Notes under the pieces: model-generated
Told to the model about the DNA's origin: nothing
Seen by the model: the letters and a program-made list of their open reading frames with translations, nothing else
Database searches by the model: none
Made by a program: the position numbers and the translations under genes
Shown here: one piece after another, positions 28,212 through 37,406 of the stretch
Numbering within the stretch: the first letter of the stretch is position 1
Layout of the letters: each line of letters starts with the position of its first letter
DNA from: Microbacterium keratanolyticum
Lineage (GTDB): Bacteria > Actinomycetota > Actinomycetes > Actinomycetales > Microbacteriaceae
Length of the DNA stretch: 64,000 nt
NCBI RefSeq assembly: GCF_016907255.1
Contig: NZ_JAFBBQ010000001.1
Coordinates: forward strand, 1,612,001-1,676,000
Direction: 5' to 3'

Positions 28212-28236
28212 GGGTTTCCTCCTCGGGATGGACGGG

Positions 28237-29481
28237 TCACTTGCGGGTGCTCCTTCGCACTAGGGTTTCGGCGCGTGCGCTCTCCCCCTGGAGTTCGCCG
28301 TAGCCGACGAGCAGGGGGGAGTTGCGCAGGAGCGCGATGATGCCGCCGATCGCACCGGCCTCGTCGCCGAGGACCGTGCGTCGGATGCGGGGTGAGAACT
28401 CACTGAACGGGACGAGCTCGTAGCCGACGGTTGCCGCGATCTGTTCGATGATCACGGGAGAGATGTCAGCCACCTCGCCGCCGATAACGATCTCCGCCGG
28501 GTTCGTCGCGACGGCGAGCGAGCCGAGGACGTGCCCGACGGACTCGCCGACGGCGCGCAGGATCCCCAGAACGAGCGGGTCGCCCTTCTCGGCTGCGGCG
28601 GTGACGTCGGACAGGGTCGTCGCCGACACTCCGGCGTCGGCGCACCGCTGGAGGATGCCGCCGAGGGAGGCGACGGTCTCGAGGCATCCGCGCTTGCCGC
28701 AGGCGCAGTCAGCCTGTGACCCAGGAACCGTGATGTGTCCCAGCTCGCCGGCGAATCCGGCTGCGCCGCCGACCAGGCGTCCGCCGATCACGAGGCCACC
28801 GCCGATTCCCGCCGAGAGCCGAAGGTAGAGCAGATGCTCGGTGGGGGCGCCGACATCACCCGCAGCCTCCGCCAGGGCGGCGAGACGGGTGTTGTTGTCG
28901 ATGAGGATCGGCGTCGAGAAGTGGGACTCGAATGCGCTGCGCACGTACTCCGCGCCCGCGCGGCGTGCTTCGGCGACAGGTTCGGTGTCGCGCCGCGGCA
29001 GGCGGGAGGAGAACGGGCCGGGGAAGCCGATCGCAATGCCCCGCAGCCCGTCGAGGTGCAGGGCGGGGCTTTCGCTCATCTGCGCGATGAGGTCGAGGCT
29101 GAGGCGCACGCGTGCGGGCCAGTCCGCGCTGGTGTCGTAGGCGGTGTTGTCGGAGGCGATGATCTCGTGAGCGGCGTTGGCGAACACGATTCGTACGCGG
29201 CGGTGCGAGAAGTCGACTCCGGCGTACTGTCCCGCAGCGGGATCGAGCGTGAGGATCTCGGCCGGCCGTCCGCGGCCGGCGCGAGGCGCGGCATCCTGCG
29301 TGACCGAGATCACGCCGCGCTCGATGAGGTCTCCGGAGATCTCCGAGAGCGTCGTGCGGGACAGTCCGATGTGGGTGGCGATCTCACCGCGGGTCATCCC
29401 GCCGTGCTCGCGCAGCAGCTGAAGCACACGGCCTTCGTGTGTTCGTCTGACGAGTGCATGCACTCCAGTGGGCATTGGCAT
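28237..29481 (-). CDS. ROK-family transcriptional regulator
   Basis: 414 residues: N-terminal winged helix ([24 protein letters not shown]) about 15-75, then a glucokinase-like ROK domain ([21 protein letters not shown]). The zinc-binding motif [10 protein letters not shown] and the sugar-site phrase [12 protein letters not shown] are intact. ROK regulators usually bind sugars, which suggests a sulfated sugar or sugar derivative as the cluster's substrate. The start ATG 29481 has a -10 box TAGCGT (minus strand, 29494-29489) seven bases upstream, so it is probably leaderless. The longer frame to 29670 is not supported. Confidence 0.88.
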   Translation of the reverse strand: MPMPTGVHALVRRTHEGRVLQLLREHGGMTRGEIATHIGLSRTTLSEISGDLIERGVISVTQDAAPRAGRGRPAEILTLDPAAGQYAGVDFSHRRVRIVFANAAHEIIASDNTAYDTSADWPARVRLSLDLIAQMSESPALHLDGLRGIAIGFPGPFSSRLPRRDTEPVAEARRAGAEYVRSAFESHFSTPILIDNNTRLAALAEAAGDVGAPTEHLLYLRLSAGIGGGLVIGGRLVGGAAGFAGELGHITVPGSQADCACGKRGCLETVASLGGILQRCADAGVSATTLSDVTAAAEKGDPLVLGILRAVGESVGHVLGSLAVATNPAEIVIGGEVADISPVIIEQIAATVGYELVPFSEFSPRIRRTVLGDEAGAIGGIIALLRNSPLLVGYGELQGESARAETLVRRSTRK

Positions 29482-29636
29482 GGGTGCAACGCTAGGAACG
29501 CCGATTTTTTCCGTCAACTTACCGACATAATTCCGCCCGATATTCTCCATAACATTTTCGAAAAGACGCTCGGAAGAATTTCTGACGCGAAGCGCAGAGG
29601 CATTGAGGCATGAGTATCGCGGTGTGACGATGGAAT
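29482..29636. promoter_or_regulatory. AT-rich divergent promoter region with TTTTCGAAAA palindrome
   Basis: This 155-base spacer is clearly richer in A/T than the rest. It includes the perfect palindrome TTTTCGAAAA (29555-29564) and related AT blocks, a plausible operator for the ROK protein. -10 candidates for both flanking genes lie here (TAGCGT for the ROK gene, TATCGC 29615-29620 for the MmcQ gene). Confidence 0.5.
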
Positions 29637-30047
29637 ATGGCCTCCGTCGACGACGTCCGCGAGATCGCACTCGCGCTGCCCACGGTCGAGGAGCGCGCGA
29701 GCGGATTCACCGGTGAGCCGATGTGGCGCACGAAGCGGGGACCCGTCGTGTGGGTGCGCGGCCCGAACGGGTCGGATCTCCGTCAGCTTGACGAGATCGG
29801 GCAGGAGTGGCCCGACGGCGAGATCGTCGCCGTGCGCGTGGAGAGCCTGGAAGACAAGGACGCGCTGCTCGCCGCGGAGCCGGAGTTCCTCTTCACGATC
29901 CCGCACTTCGAGGGGTACTCGGCGGTGCTCGTGCGGCTGGACCGCATCGAGCGCGAGCGGCTGGCCGAACTCATCACGGATGCCTGGCTCACGCGGATCC
30001 CCGTGCGCATGGCACGCGAGTGGCTCGCCGAGCACGGCCTCGAATAG
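29637..30047 (+). CDS. MmcQ/YjbR family protein
   Basis: 136-residue protein, MmcQ/YjbR (CyaY-like double-stranded DNA-binding) family. The family phrases are SVDDVREIALALPTVEERAS (N-terminal helix) and the beta-strand core FLFTIPHFEGYSAVLVRLDRI. Its last helix ends ITDAWLTRIPVRMAREWLAEH. DNA binding is assigned from structure in other bacteria, not proven here. Start ATG 29637; an out-of-frame ATG overlaps at 29630. It stands alone, convergent with the next gene across a terminator. Confidence 0.78.
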   Translation: MASVDDVREIALALPTVEERASGFTGEPMWRTKRGPVVWVRGPNGSDLRQLDEIGQEWPDGEIVAVRVESLEDKDALLAAEPEFLFTIPHFEGYSAVLVRLDRIERERLAELITDAWLTRIPVRMAREWLAEHGLE

Positions 30048-30052
30048 AAGGA

Positions 30053-30070
30053 GGATGCTGCACAGCATCC
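30053..30070. terminator. Short palindromic terminator (GGATGCTG/CAGCATCC)
   Basis: GGATGCTG (30053-30060) and CAGCATCC (30063-30070) pair with a 2-base spacer, between two convergent genes. It uses the same GGATGCTG core as the palindrome at 3662. Confidence 0.7.
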
Positions 30071-30086
30071 GCCCTCGCCATACGGC

Positions 30087-30677
30087 TTACGCCGGATCGA
30101 TGCGCAGCACGCCGGGCGTCTCGCCGAGCGTGAGGTCTTCCACGGTGCGCAGCGTGCGCGCGATCTCGTCGACGGCGCCGATGACGGTGCCGAATCGCTC
30201 CTTGTCGGCGCAGACCGCCTGCAGAGTGATGAGGTGCGTGCCGGTGTCCCACGTGTAGGTGACGAAGGGCGGCGTCTTCGGCTCGGGCGGCATGGCCATC
30301 ACGAGCTTCTCGCCGACACCGAGGTAGGGATTGCGGAACTCTTCCGTGTCGTCGTACTCGATCGGCATCATGGCACGCGCCGTGCGCAGCTGCGGGGTGA
30401 GCTCTTGGGCGGTCGCCATCGCGACGATGAGCTCGGGCTCGGCCTTCCACGTCCACACGAGAACTCGTCCGTCGGCCTTCCGCATGAGGAGGGGCGCTGC
30501 CTGGCTCATCGCCCAGGCGGCGAACCCGGAGCCCGGACGCGGGGTCGCGCCAGCGGCCTGGTTCATCTGCCCGAGCAGCATCCCGATCGCCGCCTTGCGA
30601 TGACGGCGTCCCTTCCATCCGAGGGATCCGGTCACGGGGATCCAGCGGGCGGGGTCGGCATCGGCGTCAAGGCGCAT
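30087..30677 (-). CDS. Hypothetical protein of unknown function
   Basis: 196-residue cytoplasmic protein with no recognised domain. Notable phrases are TGSLGWKGRRHRKAAIGMLLG near the N-terminus and YDDTEEFRNPYLGVGEKL in the middle; the C-terminus is VIGAVDEIARTLRTVEDL. Similar lone genes are widespread in Actinobacteria. ATG 30677 has a -10 box TACCGT (minus strand, 30690-30685) seven bases upstream and is probably leaderless. The frame continues to 30686. It is divergent from the first glycosyltransferase. Confidence 0.62.
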   Translation of the reverse strand: MRLDADADPARWIPVTGSLGWKGRRHRKAAIGMLLGQMNQAAGATPRPGSGFAAWAMSQAAPLLMRKADGRVLVWTWKAEPELIVAMATAQELTPQLRTARAMMPIEYDDTEEFRNPYLGVGEKLVMAMPPEPKTPPFVTYTWDTGTHLITLQAVCADKERFGTVIGAVDEIARTLRTVEDLTLGETPGVLRIDPA

Positions 30678-30831
30678 GACAACCACGGTAGAGGATGCGG
30701 CTGAGCAGCGGCCGACCGCCTCTGCACACCTCGTCGTGGCACCGGGTCTCGCTCAGCGCGCTCAGGTAGAGTTACGTCCGCCCGAACCTGGGCGCATTCC
30801 CTGTCCGCGGGCCAGAAAAGGCAGCATCCAC

Positions 30832-32049
30832 GTGACCTCACCCGGCGATCATCGCTCCTCATCCGAGTCTGCGCAGTCGACCCGACCGCTGAAGATCCTC
30901 ATCGGCGCCGACACCTTCGCGCCCGACATCAACGGCGCCGCACGGTTCGCCGAGCGCCTCGCCGCCGGCCTCGTCCAGCGCGGGCACGAGGTCCACGTCG
31001 CCGCACCCAACTCGGCGTACCGCCGCGCAGCCGCACGCACCGAGGTCATCGAGGGTGAGCCGATGACGATGCACCGCCTGCCTTCGGTGCGCTGGGCTCC
31101 GCACGACTGGCTGCGTTTCGTGTGGCCGTGGCGCGCGAAGCACTACGCCCGTGCCGTGCTCGACCGTGTTCAGCCCGATGTCGTGCACATCCAGTCGCAC
31201 ATCATCATCGGCCGCGGCCTCTCGCGCATCGCGCACGAGCGCGGCATCCCGGTGATCGCCACGAACCACGTGATGGCCGAGAACCTTCTCGACCACTCCG
31301 CCATGCCGCGTGCGTGGGACGCGCAGATCGTCAAGTGGGCCTGGGCGGATGCGGCGCGCACCTTCGCGCTGACGCGTGCCGTGACCACGCCGACGCGTCG
31401 CGCCGCGGACTTCCTCGAGCGCACGGTCGGCATCAGCGGAGTCATCCCGATCAGCTGCGGCATCGACCGCTCGCACTACCTGCCCGTGGTCGGTCCGCGC
31501 GAGAAGAACCGCATCATCTTCGTGGGGCGTCTCACGGCCGAGAAGCAGATCGACGTGATCCTGCATGCCATGACGAAGCTCGACCCCGCGCTCGACGTCA
31601 CGTTCGACATCGTCGGCGGAGGCGACCAGCGCAAGAACCTTGAGAACCTGACGCGAGACCTCGGCCTCGCGGATCGGGTGACCTTCCACGGACGCATCAG
31701 CGATGAAGAGCTGCGCGCGCTGTACTCGCGCGCCTCGGTGTTCGTGATCGCGTCGATCGCCGAGCTGCAGTCGATCGCGACGATGGAGGCCATGGCCTCG
31801 GCGCTGCCGGTCGTCGCCGCGGATGCTGTCGCGCTGCCGCACCTCGTGCACGACGGCGAGAACGGCTACCTGTTCCCGCCCGGTGACGTAACGGTGCTCG
31901 CTGAGCGCCTCACGACCGTCCTGACCGCGGATGCTGCGGAGTACGAGCGGATGCAGCGCGCATCGCTCGACGGTGTGGCCGTGCACGACATCACACGCAC
32001 GCTCGACACGTTCGAGGCCCTGTACCGCGACGAACCGCTGCCGGAGTAG
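30832..32049 (+). CDS. GT4-family glycosyltransferase
   Basis: 405 residues, GT-B fold. The N-terminal domain has LKILIGADTFAPDINGAARFAE and VVHIQSHIIIGRGLSRIA. The C-terminal donor-binding domain has FVGRLTAEKQIDVILHAM and the E-x7-E block AELQSIATMEAMASALPVVA. It transfers a sugar from a nucleotide or phospholipid-linked donor to an acceptor that is unknown. Related actinobacterial enzymes act on mannosyl phospholipids or surface polymers. GTG 30832 was chosen (AAAAGG upstream); the frame extends to 30676 through a low-complexity stretch that is unlikely to be coding. The next GT begins 3 bases after its stop. Confidence 0.85.
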   Translation: MTSPGDHRSSSESAQSTRPLKILIGADTFAPDINGAARFAERLAAGLVQRGHEVHVAAPNSAYRRAAARTEVIEGEPMTMHRLPSVRWAPHDWLRFVWPWRAKHYARAVLDRVQPDVVHIQSHIIIGRGLSRIAHERGIPVIATNHVMAENLLDHSAMPRAWDAQIVKWAWADAARTFALTRAVTTPTRRAADFLERTVGISGVIPISCGIDRSHYLPVVGPREKNRIIFVGRLTAEKQIDVILHAMTKLDPALDVTFDIVGGGDQRKNLENLTRDLGLADRVTFHGRISDEELRALYSRASVFVIASIAELQSIATMEAMASALPVVAADAVALPHLVHDGENGYLFPPGDVTVLAERLTTVLTADAAEYERMQRASLDGVAVHDITRTLDTFEALYRDEPLPE

Positions 32050-32052
32050 TCC

Positions 32053-33276
32053 GTGCACGTCGTCTTCTTCGGCGACCAGCACCTGGAGTCGCTGGGCGGG
32101 GCGCAGGTGTCGATGAGGCTGCAGCGCACCTACCTGGAGCGCGCAGGGCACCGGGTGACGGTCGTCGCGCCACGCATGCACGGCCCCCGTGCGGCGCTCG
32201 GTGCCGGCGACTCCGGCTACCTTAACCTGCCGTCGATGCCGATCACGCTCGACCGGGAATACTCGATGAGCTGGCCGGGTCGGCGCACGGATGTGTACCT
32301 CGACCTGGCGTTCCGTGATCTTCCACCCGTGGATCTCGTCCATGTGCAGGCCGACTTCTGGGGTGCGTTCATCGGACACCGCTTCGCCCGGCGGCACGGC
32401 ATCCCGGTCGTGCACACGATGCACAATCGGGTCGAGGTCGGCATCGCCGCCGTCACGCCGCTGCACCGCCAGGTGCTGTGGGTCCTCAACGCCTGGCGCC
32501 GCCGAGCGGTCGGAGGCGGTGCCGGATCCGACGGGTGGGCCTACCTTCGCGGGATCGCCGCGGGCTCGCGCGCGGTGACCGCGCCGTCGGGACACTTCGC
32601 GCGTCGCCTGGAGCAGAACGGCGTCTTCTCGCCGGTCGAGGTCGTCTGGAACGGCATCGACGACGAGATGCTCGCCGAGGTGCGCGCCGAGGTGGCGAAG
32701 GACGTGACGGATGCTGCGCCTCGACGCCCGCGGTTCATCTGGCTCGGGCGGATGAGTCCGGAGAAGCGTCTCCTGCCGTTCCTGGAAGCGGTGGTGGCCT
32801 CCGAGGTCGATGCAGATGTCGAGATCATCGGCGGTGGGGGCCAGCTGCGCGCGGCCGAGCGGATCGCCGCACGTGCGACGAAGACACGCATCCGCTTCGC
32901 CGGTCGGGTCAGCTACCGCGATGTGCTCCTGCATGTAGCGCGGGCGGATGCCGTCGTGCAGACCTCGATCGGATTCGAGACGCAGGGGATGACGCCCTTC
33001 GAGGCCGCAACCCTCGGCACTCCGACGATCGTGAGCGACCCGGACATCGCGGGGGAGCTGCGCGGTGGGCTGTGGGCGGTTCCGGATGTCGGTGCGGACG
33101 AAGCCGCGCGGATTGCGGCGCTCGCCGAGACGTTGCGCATCGCCGCTGCCGACATCCGCGCGGGCACCGCGCCTTCGCCGCATCCTGCGGTGGTCGCGGA
33201 GTTCACGCAGTCCTCGCGGACCGCGGCGATGATCGAGGTGTACGAGCGCGTGCTGCGTGAGGCACGCGGCGCCTGA
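32053..33276 (+). CDS. GT4-family glycosyltransferase
   Basis: 407 residues, GT-B fold, in tandem with the previous gene and probably acting on the same or the next acceptor. Landmarks are VVFFGDQHLESLGGAQVSM (acceptor domain), RFIWLGRMSPEKRLLPFLEA (linker and donor domain) and SIGFETQGMTPFEAATLGTPT (E-x7-E). The start GTG 32053 lies 3 bases after the upstream stop, so they form one unit. No lipid-carrier or export genes lie beside the pair, so the product cannot be inferred. Confidence 0.85.
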   Translation: MHVVFFGDQHLESLGGAQVSMRLQRTYLERAGHRVTVVAPRMHGPRAALGAGDSGYLNLPSMPITLDREYSMSWPGRRTDVYLDLAFRDLPPVDLVHVQADFWGAFIGHRFARRHGIPVVHTMHNRVEVGIAAVTPLHRQVLWVLNAWRRRAVGGGAGSDGWAYLRGIAAGSRAVTAPSGHFARRLEQNGVFSPVEVVWNGIDDEMLAEVRAEVAKDVTDAAPRRPRFIWLGRMSPEKRLLPFLEAVVASEVDADVEIIGGGGQLRAAERIAARATKTRIRFAGRVSYRDVLLHVARADAVVQTSIGFETQGMTPFEAATLGTPTIVSDPDIAGELRGGLWAVPDVGADEAARIAALAETLRIAAADIRAGTAPSPHPAVVAEFTQSSRTAAMIEVYERVLREARGA

Positions 33277-33290
33277 GCAGATCCGGCGGT

Positions 33291-33410
33291 CTAGGCGTGT
33301 TCGCGCTGGGGATCGGTCGGGAGGGCTCGATAGCCATCCGTGCGCAGTGCGCGCACGGTGCCGACAAGTCCCCAGAGGGCTAGTGCGGTGAGTGCGATGA
33401 TGAGTACCAT
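33291..33410 (-). CDS. Small membrane protein (39 residues)
   Basis: The frame reads MVLIIALTALALWGLVGTVR and continues to a hydrophilic C-terminus ending DPQREHA. One helix (about 3-19) is followed by a short basic cytoplasmic segment. A -10 box TAGTGT (minus strand, 33423-33418) lies seven bases before the ATG at 33410 with no ribosome-binding site, giving leaderless promoter geometry. The hydrophobic start, promoter and isolated position between two divergently placed genes support it being real. Function unknown. Confidence 0.55.
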   Translation of the reverse strand: MVLIIALTALALWGLVGTVRALRTDGYRALPTDPQREHA

Positions 33411-33499
33411 GGCAGAAACACTACGTTCAGCGCAGAACGGCCACGAGTGGCAGGAATGACGATGAACGTAGGAAATCCGCCAATCATGTGAGGTTGCTC

Positions 33500-34474
33500 A
33501 TGAAGACCGTCGCGTGCATCATCCAGCCGCACTTCTCACCGTTCGAATTCGGGATCGCGTGCGAAGTGTTCGGCCTCGATCGCTCCGATGACGGCATCCC
33601 GAAGCTGGACTTCCGCGTGGTCACGGCCGAACCCGGTGTCGTGCCGTCGAAGATGGGCTTCTCGGTCAACGTCGAGCACGATCTGTCGTTTGCGTACGAG
33701 GCTGATGTCGTGGTCGTGTGCCCTTTTCCTCGGGAGATGTGGGACACGGTCGATGAGCGAGTGCTCGACGCGATCCGCGCGGCCGACGCGCGCGGCGCCT
33801 GGATCGTCAGCGAGTGCAGCGGGGTGTTCGCTCTCGCCGCGGCGGGAGTGCTCGATGGGCGTCGTGCGACGACGCACTGGATGTACGCCGGTGAGCTCGC
33901 CCGCCGATACCCGCAGATCGACGTCAACCCGGATGTTCTGTTCGTGCACCACGACCACATCATCACGAGTGCAGGCACCGCGGCGGGCATCGACGCGTGC
34001 CTGTCGCTCCTGCGGATCGAGCTCGGTGCCGAGACGACGAACCGCATCGCGCGCCGCATGGTCGTTCCCCCGCAGCGCGACGGCGGGCAGGCGCAGTTCA
34101 TCGACCGTCCGATTCCGCACGACGCAGAGGCATCCCTGGCGCCGATCGCCACCTGGGCGGTGGGGAATCTGCGCGATGACCTGTCGGTCGAGCGCCTCGC
34201 GGCCCACGCGCACATGTCACCGCGAACCTTCGCTCGTCGTTTCAAAGCAGAGTATGGCGCGACGCCGGCGGCCTGGCTCACCCGACAGCGTCTGATCCAG
34301 GCGCAGCGGATGCTGGAGCGCACGGACCTCTCCATCGAGCAGATCGCCGATGAGTGCGGCTTCGGTTCTGCCGCCGTGCTGCGTCAGAACTTCACGCGCG
34401 TGCTCGACACGACGCCCACGGCGTACCGTGCGCGGTTCTCGTGCGCGGATGAGGCGGAGATGTCGATCGCGTAG
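33500..34474 (+). CDS. GlxA-family AraC-type transcriptional regulator
   Basis: 324 residues. A DJ-1/PfpI-like domain (about 1-170) has the nucleophile-elbow phrase SECSGVFALAAAG (Cys near 111). Two AraC helix-turn-helix motifs follow at about 215-310 (LSVERLAAHAHMSPRTFARR and IEQIADECGFGSAAVLRQN). Regulators of this type control carbon-nitrogen metabolism, often of amines. Targets here are not known. ATG 33500 was preferred with TGAGGT upstream; GTG 33488 is an alternative. It stands alone before the siderophore transporter genes on the other strand. Confidence 0.85.
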   Translation: MKTVACIIQPHFSPFEFGIACEVFGLDRSDDGIPKLDFRVVTAEPGVVPSKMGFSVNVEHDLSFAYEADVVVVCPFPREMWDTVDERVLDAIRAADARGAWIVSECSGVFALAAAGVLDGRRATTHWMYAGELARRYPQIDVNPDVLFVHHDHIITSAGTAAGIDACLSLLRIELGAETTNRIARRMVVPPQRDGGQAQFIDRPIPHDAEASLAPIATWAVGNLRDDLSVERLAAHAHMSPRTFARRFKAEYGATPAAWLTRQRLIQAQRMLERTDLSIEQIADECGFGSAAVLRQNFTRVLDTTPTAYRARFSCADEAEMSIA

Positions 34475-34516
34475 TACGCACGCTCGATCGCGTGAAGGGG
34501 TGCGCGCATCGGGCCG

Positions 34517-35302
34517 TCAGCGGCGGATGACCATGGGCGTACCGGTCACCGGGTCGGGCACGACGAGCGCATCCAGCCCGAAGACGTCGCGGATGCGCTC
34601 GGCGGTGAGAAGCTCCTGCGGTGAGCCGGTGCCTGCCACCTGGCCGTCCTGCATGAGGATCAGGTCGCTGGCGTAGCGCGCGGCCTGATTGAGGTCGTGC
34701 AGCACGGCGACGATCGTCTTGCCCTCGTCGTTGAGAGTGCGCAGCAGATCGAGAAGTTCGTACTGGTGGGAGATGTCGAGGAACGTGGTGGGTTCGTCGA
34801 GCAGCAGGACGGGCGTCTGCTGGGCGAGGAGCAGTGCGACCCAGACGCGCTGCCGCTGACCGCCGGAGAGTTCGTCGACGCGCCGCTGCGCGAGATCGCT
34901 CGTGCGCGTGGCCTCGAGGGCGCGACGCGTCGCTTCGTCGTCCTCTGCGCTCCAGCGGCGCAGCGGCGTGTGGTGCGGGTGCCGGCCGCGGGAGACGAGG
35001 TCGACGACGCGCATCCCCTCCGGTGCGATCGCATCCTGCGGGAGCAGCCCGAGCTGACGGGCCAGCTCTTTCGACCCGTAGTCGGCGATCGCGCGGCCGT
35101 CGAAGCGCACCTCGCCGGAGGCGGGATGCAGCACGCGGGCGAGTGCGCGCAGCACGGTGGACTTGCCCGAGGCGTTGGGGCCGAGGATGACCGTGAATGA
35201 CCCCCGTCGCACTTCGATGCTCACGCCGTTCACGACCGTGCGGGTGTGGTCGTAGGTGACGGTCAGCTCGTGCGCTTCGAGGGCGGGCGTCGTCGGGTTC
35301 AC
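34517..35302 (-). CDS. Siderophore ABC transporter ATP-binding protein (FecE/FepC type)
   Basis: 261-residue ATPase: Walker A GPNASGKST, signature LSGGQRQRVW, Walker B VLLLDEPTTFLDISHQ (typical FecE/FepC). It powers uptake of a ferric siderophore through the permease pair encoded divergently at 36360 onward. It is followed on the same strand by nothing further. Its gene and the binding-protein gene are read leftward from an iron box at 36340-36358. Confidence 0.93.
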   Translation of the reverse strand: MNPTTPALEAHELTVTYDHTRTVVNGVSIEVRRGSFTVILGPNASGKSTVLRALARVLHPASGEVRFDGRAIADYGSKELARQLGLLPQDAIAPEGMRVVDLVSRGRHPHHTPLRRWSAEDDEATRRALEATRTSDLAQRRVDELSGGQRQRVWVALLLAQQTPVLLLDEPTTFLDISHQYELLDLLRTLNDEGKTIVAVLHDLNQAARYASDLILMQDGQVAGTGSPQELLTAERIRDVFGLDALVVPDPVTGTPMVIRR

Positions 35303-35371
35303 GGGGTTCCTGATGGTGGTTCGGGTGAGAAGACGGGGCTCCTCATCGTTGCATGAGGAGCCCCTCCGTGC

Positions 35372-36325
35372 TCAGGAGAGCTGATCTTCGATGTCGTCGA
35401 GGATCAGGTTGGCGCCGATGACGCCGATGCCGACCATCCAGGTGTCGTCGTCGACGCCGAAGGCGTTGCCGGATGCGACGCCGGGGAGGCCGCCCCACAG
35501 GGTCGAGATCGTGGCGTAGCTGGTCGCAGACGGGTCGCCGCCGGGCGTCGTGTAGAAGACGATGTCGCCGTCGATCTGCTCGTAGAGCTCGGGGCTGAGC
35601 TCCATCATGGAGTACTCGTTCCAGTCGCGCTCACCCAGGTCGAAGCCCATGTCGGCGAGGATCGAGCCCGAGAACGTGCCCGGACCGTAGAGGCGGAAGT
35701 TGTCGGTGCGGAAGCGGACGATCGACGCCGTCTTGCCGGTGGCCTTCACGGCCTCGCCGACCTCGGCGGCCCGCTCGGACACCTGTGCGAGGAGGCCATC
35801 CATCTCGGCGGACTGGTCGACCGCGGCGGCCGTCAGCTCTGCCTGCTCGGTCCAGTTGGTGCCGGAGTCCTTCGCGAACACCGTCGGTGCGATTGCGCTG
35901 AGCTCGTCGTAGATGGCCTCGTGGCGCACCTTCGAGCCGATGATCAGATCGGGTGCCAGGTTGGCGATCGCGTCGATGTCGGGCTCGGAGATGTTGCCGA
36001 CGGTCTCGGTGCCGTCGAGCTCATCGGCGAGGTAGGCGGGGAAGCCCTGACCCGCACGCACCTCGGGAGCGCCGACGGGCGTGATGCCCAGAGCGACCAG
36101 CGCGTCGAGGGCGGGGGAGTCGAGCACGACGATGCGCTCGGGAACGGCGTCGAACTCGACCTCGCCCATCGCATCGGTCACGGTGTACGAGGTGCTGGCC
36201 GCAGCGGGCTCGGCCTCGGACGGGGCGGGAGCGCTGCTGCATCCGGTCGCGACGAGCGCGAGAGCGATGACGGACGAAGCAGCGGCGAGAAGGGAGCGGG
36301 TGCGCGAAGTTCTGTTCACAGTCAC
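35372..36325 (-). CDS. Ferric siderophore-binding lipoprotein (FepB/FecB type)
   Basis: 317 residues. Lipoprotein signal ALALVATGC with Cys near 29, then the BtuF/FepB fold: ERIVVLDSPALDALVALGI (first lobe) and EPDIDAIANLAPDLIIGSKV (linking helix). It captures ferric siderophore and passes it to the FecCD permeases. Start GTG 36325 (or GTG 36319). A -10 box TAAGAT lies 5 bases upstream, consistent with a leaderless, iron-controlled transcript. Confidence 0.92.
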   Translation of the reverse strand: MTVNRTSRTRSLLAAASSVIALALVATGCSSAPAPSEAEPAAASTSYTVTDAMGEVEFDAVPERIVVLDSPALDALVALGITPVGAPEVRAGQGFPAYLADELDGTETVGNISEPDIDAIANLAPDLIIGSKVRHEAIYDELSAIAPTVFAKDSGTNWTEQAELTAAAVDQSAEMDGLLAQVSERAAEVGEAVKATGKTASIVRFRTDNFRLYGPGTFSGSILADMGFDLGERDWNEYSMMELSPELYEQIDGDIVFYTTPGGDPSATSYATISTLWGGLPGVASGNAFGVDDDTWMVGIGVIGANLILDDIEDQLS

Positions 36326-36330
36326 ATGAT

Positions 36331-36358
36331 CTTAGACAGTTTGGGTAGGCTAACCAAA
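36331..36358. promoter_or_regulatory. DmdR/IdeR iron box in divergent promoter
   Basis: Bases 36340-36358 match the IdeR/DmdR consensus (TTAGGTTAGGCTAACCTAA) at 16 of 19 positions. The rightward -10 box TAGGCT (36346-36351) is inside it, and the leftward -10 box TAAGAT (minus strand, 36336-36331) flanks it. One iron-bound repressor would silence both the binding-protein and permease operons. Confidence 0.88.
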
Positions 36359-36359
36359 C

Positions 36360-37406
36360 GTGCCTACCCGACAAGCTCCTCCACCGATCCTCGCGGAATC
36401 CGCGCAGCGCATCGGGCGCGGTGCGCTGCCCTTCGTCATCGCGGGCATCGCGCTGGTTGCGGCTGTCATCCTGAGCCTCGCGATCGGGGCCCGCGCTGTG
36501 GCGATCGATGAGGTGGCTCTCTCACTGCTCGGAATCGGTGATGAGAACGTCGTCGGAATCGTGGGCACGCTCCGTGTGAACCGCACGATCAACGGGCTCA
36601 TCTGCGGTGTCGCGCTGGGCCTCGCCGGAGTCCTGATGCAGGCGCTGACGCGCAACCCGATCGCCGACCCCGGGATGCTCGGCGTCAACGCCGGTGCCGC
36701 TTTCGGCGTCGTCGTCGGGCTCAGTGCCTTCGCGGCGCTCGGCGCGGGTGGAACCATCTGGTTCGCGCTCGCGGGCGCCGCGCTCGCAGCCGGTGTCATC
36801 TTCGCCTTCTCGACGAGCCGGGTCGTGGCGGGATCGCCTGTGCGACTCACCCTCGCCGGCGTCGCGTTCTCCGCCGTGCTGGCCGGGGCGTCGCAGGCCA
36901 TCGTGCTGTCGAACGAGACCGTGCTCGACAGCTTCCGGTTCTGGCGTGTGGGCTCGCTCACGGCGCGCCCCGTCGAGGACGCGCTGCCGCTCATCGGATT
37001 CGTCGTCGTCGGGACGATCCTGGCGCTCCTGATCGCACCGTCGCTGAACATGATGGCGCTCGGTGACGACAGTGCCATCGCACTCGGAGTTCGCCCCGGA
37101 GCTGTGCGCCTGCTGGTGCTCCTCGCGGTCACCCTGCTCTGCGGTACCGCGACCGCGCTCGCCGGTCCGATCTCCTTCGTCGGACTGCTCGTCCCGCATC
37201 TGCTGCGCCGGGTCGTCGGGCCGGATCTGCGCATCATCCTCCCGCTCGCGCTGCTCGCATCGCCCGTTCTGCTGCTCGTCGCCGACGTCTGCGGCCGCGT
37301 GATCGGCAACGGGGCCGAGGTGCAGGTCGGTGTCGTGACCGCCCTCATCGGAGGCCCGCTGCTCATCGCGATCGTCAGCGGCCGTCGCCGGGGGGTGCTC
37401 TCATGA
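36360..37406 (+). CDS. Siderophore ABC transporter permease (FecCD family), first
   Basis: 348-residue FecCD-type permease, about nine or ten helices. Landmarks are GVLMQALTRNPIADPGMLGVNAG (family signature) and ALAGPISFVGLLVPHLLRRVVG (ATPase-contact loop). GTG 36360 follows the iron box's -10 element TAGGCT by 8 bases, giving a leaderless start. Its stop overlaps the next gene (ATGA, 37403-37406). Confidence 0.92.
   Translation: MPTRQAPPPILAESAQRIGRGALPFVIAGIALVAAVILSLAIGARAVAIDEVALSLLGIGDENVVGIVGTLRVNRTINGLICGVALGLAGVLMQALTRNPIADPGMLGVNAGAAFGVVVGLSAFAALGAGGTIWFALAGAALAAGVIFAFSTSRVVAGSPVRLTLAGVAFSAVLAGASQAIVLSNETVLDSFRFWRVGSLTARPVEDALPLIGFVVVGTILALLIAPSLNMMALGDDSAIALGVRPGAVRLLVLLAVTLLCGTATALAGPISFVGLLVPHLLRRVVGPDLRIILPLALLASPVLLLVADVCGRVIGNGAEVQVGVVTALIGGPLLIAIVSGRRRGVLS

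Noticed and set aside
30859-33183. 774-residue minus-strand frame
   Set aside because: Shadow of the two tandem GT4 glycosyltransferases; low-complexity Arg/Asp/His-rich composition.
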